From NCBI GenBank assembly GCA_963615565.1, contig CAVEGR010000093.1, positions 1 through 24,249 of the forward strand: a stretch of DNA of 24,249 bases. Reading direction: 5' to 3'. The DNA comes from UBA9732 sp963615565 (GTDB lineage Bacteria; Spirochaetota; Spirochaetia; Sphaerochaetales; Sphaerochaetaceae). The notes below the pieces were generated by a model. That model was not told the origin of the DNA. It ran no database searches and worked only from the letters and a program-made list of their open reading frames with translations. Position 1 is the stretch's first letter; each line of letters begins with the position of its first letter. Shown piece by piece: positions 22,458 through 24,249 of the stretch. The position numbers and the translations under genes were made by a program.

Positions 22458-23465
22458 CTATTGAGTCTTAATTAGGTTTGAAAGTAGCCTTAATGCTCCG
22501 CTTGCAAAGGCTACTTCATTTATGTCCATTTTTTCAATTTCAGTAGCTTTTTTCTCAACACTAGAATGGTCATACTTGAGTCCTGTTATGTACATAGGTA
22601 GGATTTCAACTCCTTGTGTTGATAGTGCATCACTTGCTATTGATACGTTTGTAATGATTCCTTTTTCTACTGTTAAATAGAAAGAAACTACCCCGCCAGA
22701 AAATCTTCCAGTGAGCTTATTTGTAAATTTGGGAGATTTTCCAAAATTCCAATCTTTGCTAGAAAAAACCTCAAACGATTGCCTGAGCTCTGGATATAGT
22801 CCAAGTTTTTCTTTATTTATAACTTCAATAGGACATTGTTCATCAAAAGACTTTGCCATGCATGAAGCAAATAGTTCTGTTGTAGTTTCTGGTACAAACT
22901 CTGTTAAATTTGCAACTCTTGAAGCTACAGACTTAACGCCGTGACTTTGTAATTTATGTTCATTTGGGGTCAAATAATTTGGCAGTTTTGAGAGATTGGT
23001 GGAAATTAACATAGTACCATGATGGCAAAAACGTCCATGTGTAGTTTGAAAAGCACTTCCGGATACTTTTCTACCTTCAACTAAGACATCATTTCTTCCG
23101 CTAAGAGTTGCCTCAATGCCCATTAAGTTAAGAGCATGAAGGACAATTTCAAAGTTCTTGGCTTTATTGGCTTCTTGTTCTGGGCTAATTATAGTAAAGC
23201 AAATATTGCCTAAATCCTGATAAACAGCTCCGCCTCCACTACAACGTCTAGCCAGTGAGACTCCATCTTCTTCCATTAGACTGAGCTTACATTCTTCCCA
23301 AGGATTTTGATAACGTCCAATGACTACCGTTGGACTGTTTTTCCACAAGAACAAAACAGTTGAATTTTGGTCATAGCTTTCAATGAGAAACTTCTCAGTG
23401 GCTAGATTAAAGTGAATATTTGTTTCTTCTGTTATAAAAATGTGGTGTTGTGGATTTCTGTTCAT
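22458..23465 (-). CDS. lplA: Lipoate-protein ligase A
   Basis: This 335-residue cytoplasmic enzyme activates lipoate with ATP and attaches it to lipoyl domains of 2-oxoacid dehydrogenases or the glycine cleavage H protein. It has the family motifs PTVVIGRYQNPWEE, LARRCSGGGAVYQDLGN (the RRxSGGGAVxxDxGN loop, 71-87) and GRKVSGSAF with the catalytic lysine Lys133. An accessory C-terminal domain follows from about residue 240, as in full-length LplA. The window shows no lipoyl-bearing substrate gene. A weak AGGA precedes the ATG. The gene follows the outer-membrane-like gene by 16 nt in the same direction, and its 3' end nearly touches the acidic protein gene. Confidence 0.92.
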   Translation of the reverse strand: MNRNPQHHIFITEETNIHFNLATEKFLIESYDQNSTVLFLWKNSPTVVIGRYQNPWEECKLSLMEEDGVSLARRCSGGGAVYQDLGNICFTIISPEQEANKAKNFEIVLHALNLMGIEATLSGRNDVLVEGRKVSGSAFQTTHGRFCHHGTMLISTNLSKLPNYLTPNEHKLQSHGVKSVASRVANLTEFVPETTTELFASCMAKSFDEQCPIEVINKEKLGLYPELRQSFEVFSSKDWNFGKSPKFTNKLTGRFSGGVVSFYLTVEKGIITNVSIASDALSTQGVEILPMYITGLKYDHSSVEKKATEIEKMDINEVAFASGALRLLSNLIKTQ

Positions 23466-23481
23466 ATTTCAGTTTCCTGCA

Positions 23482-24054
23482 TTAAAGTATAGCTAAAGCT
23501 ACACCTACGCCTTTGTAATCTGAGTATTGAGGATAAAGTGGAATTTGATAATATATGCCAATGCTTATGTTGTAATGCTTTGATATTTGGAGCAACGTAT
23601 AGAACTTTGGTCTAATCATGAATCCGTTTTTTGCAAGAAATAGTGTATCTGGATCTTGTGGAATTTTGGCAAATTGCATGTAGTATCCAAAGTCTATTGC
23701 AACATAACTTCTGCTAATCCAAGCCTCTGCTAGTTTCCAAGCAAACATTGCCCCAGATTCAATCATGTACTCTAGGCTTGCAGCTCCGCCAATGCCTCCA
23801 ATGGGATCTGGAAAATAGTCTCCAAGACCATAGATTGCAAATTGAAAGGTATCGGTCTCAAGGCCTATGTTGATGCCTCCTCCTACGCTGAAAGATTTTT
23901 CTCGTACCATTGTGGCCCTCAAGTAGAGATCGTACATGAAAGAGGCGTCTTCTATTGTGGATTGCCACCAGCTTTTGGATTGATTGGTCTGAGCTTCTGC
24001 AAAAAGGCTAAATGCGAGAGTTAAGATAAGTAGGAGAGTAATAATCTTTTTCAT
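23482..24054 (-). CDS. Exported outer-membrane-like protein of unknown function
   Basis: This 190-residue protein has a clear signal peptide (MKKIITLLLILTLAFSLFA, cleavage after residue 19). The mature part alternates hydrophobic and polar residues with many aromatic and glycine residues: FSVGGGINIGL, FQFAIYGLGDYF, SYVAIDFGYYMQFA, YNISIGIYYQIPLY. It ends GVGVALAIL, as expected for a small beta-barrel or surface protein. I cannot assign a named family. GAGG 9 nt upstream supports the ATG. The ATG overlaps the stop of the preceding gene (ATGA), which implies translational coupling and a shared envelope function. Confidence 0.7.
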   Translation of the reverse strand: MKKIITLLLILTLAFSLFAEAQTNQSKSWWQSTIEDASFMYDLYLRATMVREKSFSVGGGINIGLETDTFQFAIYGLGDYFPDPIGGIGGAASLEYMIESGAMFAWKLAEAWISRSYVAIDFGYYMQFAKIPQDPDTLFLAKNGFMIRPKFYTLLQISKHYNISIGIYYQIPLYPQYSDYKGVGVALAIL

Positions 24055-24249
24055 AAGGATTCCTCTTGTAAAGCTCCTTCTTGTCCACTATAGACAAATT
24101 CATAGATTGTAGAGCTGTCATTGGGATTAATGACTAGTGAAATGGATTGCGGTCCGCTGTCTGCATTGCATTTCCAGTCGTAGAGAAAGTAGTTGGAGCC
24201 TTCTTTTAAAAATGTATTTTGTACGCCATTTGGTATTGGAGTTGTGACT
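24051..24249 (-). CDS. 3' end of a gene cut by the window edge (hypothetical, probably exported or surface)
   Basis: The minus-strand frame is open from the window edge to TGA (24051-24053), giving 65 residues such as NGVQNTFLKEGSNYFLYDWK, PQSISLVINPNDSS and IYEFVYSGQEGALQEES. The stop overlaps the start codon of the downstream outer-membrane-like gene by the ATGA arrangement, and that gene's ribosome binding site lies inside this coding end. Both facts support a real gene. The composition (Asn, Ser, Tyr, Gly; beta-rich) suggests an envelope protein. The family is not recognised. Confidence 0.65.
   Translation of the reverse strand, partial: VTTPIPNGVQNTFLKEGSNYFLYDWKCNADSGPQSISLVINPNDSSTIYEFVYSGQEGALQEESL

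Overview
The window looks like part of a low-GC Spirochaetota chromosome, most probably a Treponema-like host-associated anaerobe. That assignment is an inference from gene content: a bifunctional AdhE, a TrpX-type aromatic amino acid ABC transporter, a cytoplasmic GH13 amylase, many hypothetical envelope proteins, and AT-rich DNA with good GGAG-type ribosome binding sites. There are no rRNA or tRNA genes, CRISPR arrays or insertion sequences that I can support.

Layout. Positions 1-442 hold the possible end of an upstream gene with a 22-bp tandem duplication, a hairpin/terminator, and the adhE upstream region. Positions 443-3838 (+) hold adhE and a small APH/choline-kinase-like phosphotransferase. 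Positions 3839-6817 (+) hold a promoter, a 25-codon Phe/Tyr-rich leader peptide, a mutually exclusive antiterminator/terminator pair, and then a three-gene ABC transporter (binding protein, permease, ATPase). Position 6899-8698 (-) is an AAA ATPase of the DUF4143 type with an operator-covered promoter, followed by a 415-bp gap with odd degenerate repeats. Positions 9114-14282 (-) form a run of four genes: HAD phosphatase, amylase, a protein with a HTH plus a degenerate Fic domain, and a D-aminoacylase-like amidohydrolase. Positions 14356-17863 (+) hold a membrane-anchored endonuclease/exonuclease/phosphatase protein and a two-component system. Positions 17869-22051 (-) hold the copper ATPase copA, a pyridoxal/pyridoxamine kinase and a TPR-containing lipoprotein. 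Position 22165-22452 (+) is an extremely acidic small protein. Positions 22458-24249 (-) hold lplA, an outer-membrane-like protein, and the 3' end of a further gene cut by the window edge.

The most interesting system is at 3906-6817. A classical translation-coupled attenuator, whose leader peptide has nine Phe/Tyr residues among 25 and no Trp, precedes a TrpX/Y/Z-family transporter. The sequence predicts that ribosome stalling on Phe/Tyr codons exposes an antiterminator arm that overlaps the leader stop codon. Transport would then be switched on by Phe/Tyr starvation, and the leader codons suggest that the substrate is Phe/Tyr rather than Trp. Secondary points of interest are the pseudo-Fic regulator, the operator architecture of the AAA gene, a dispersed 26-28 bp intergenic repeat, and two divergent promoters whose mRNAs look leaderless.
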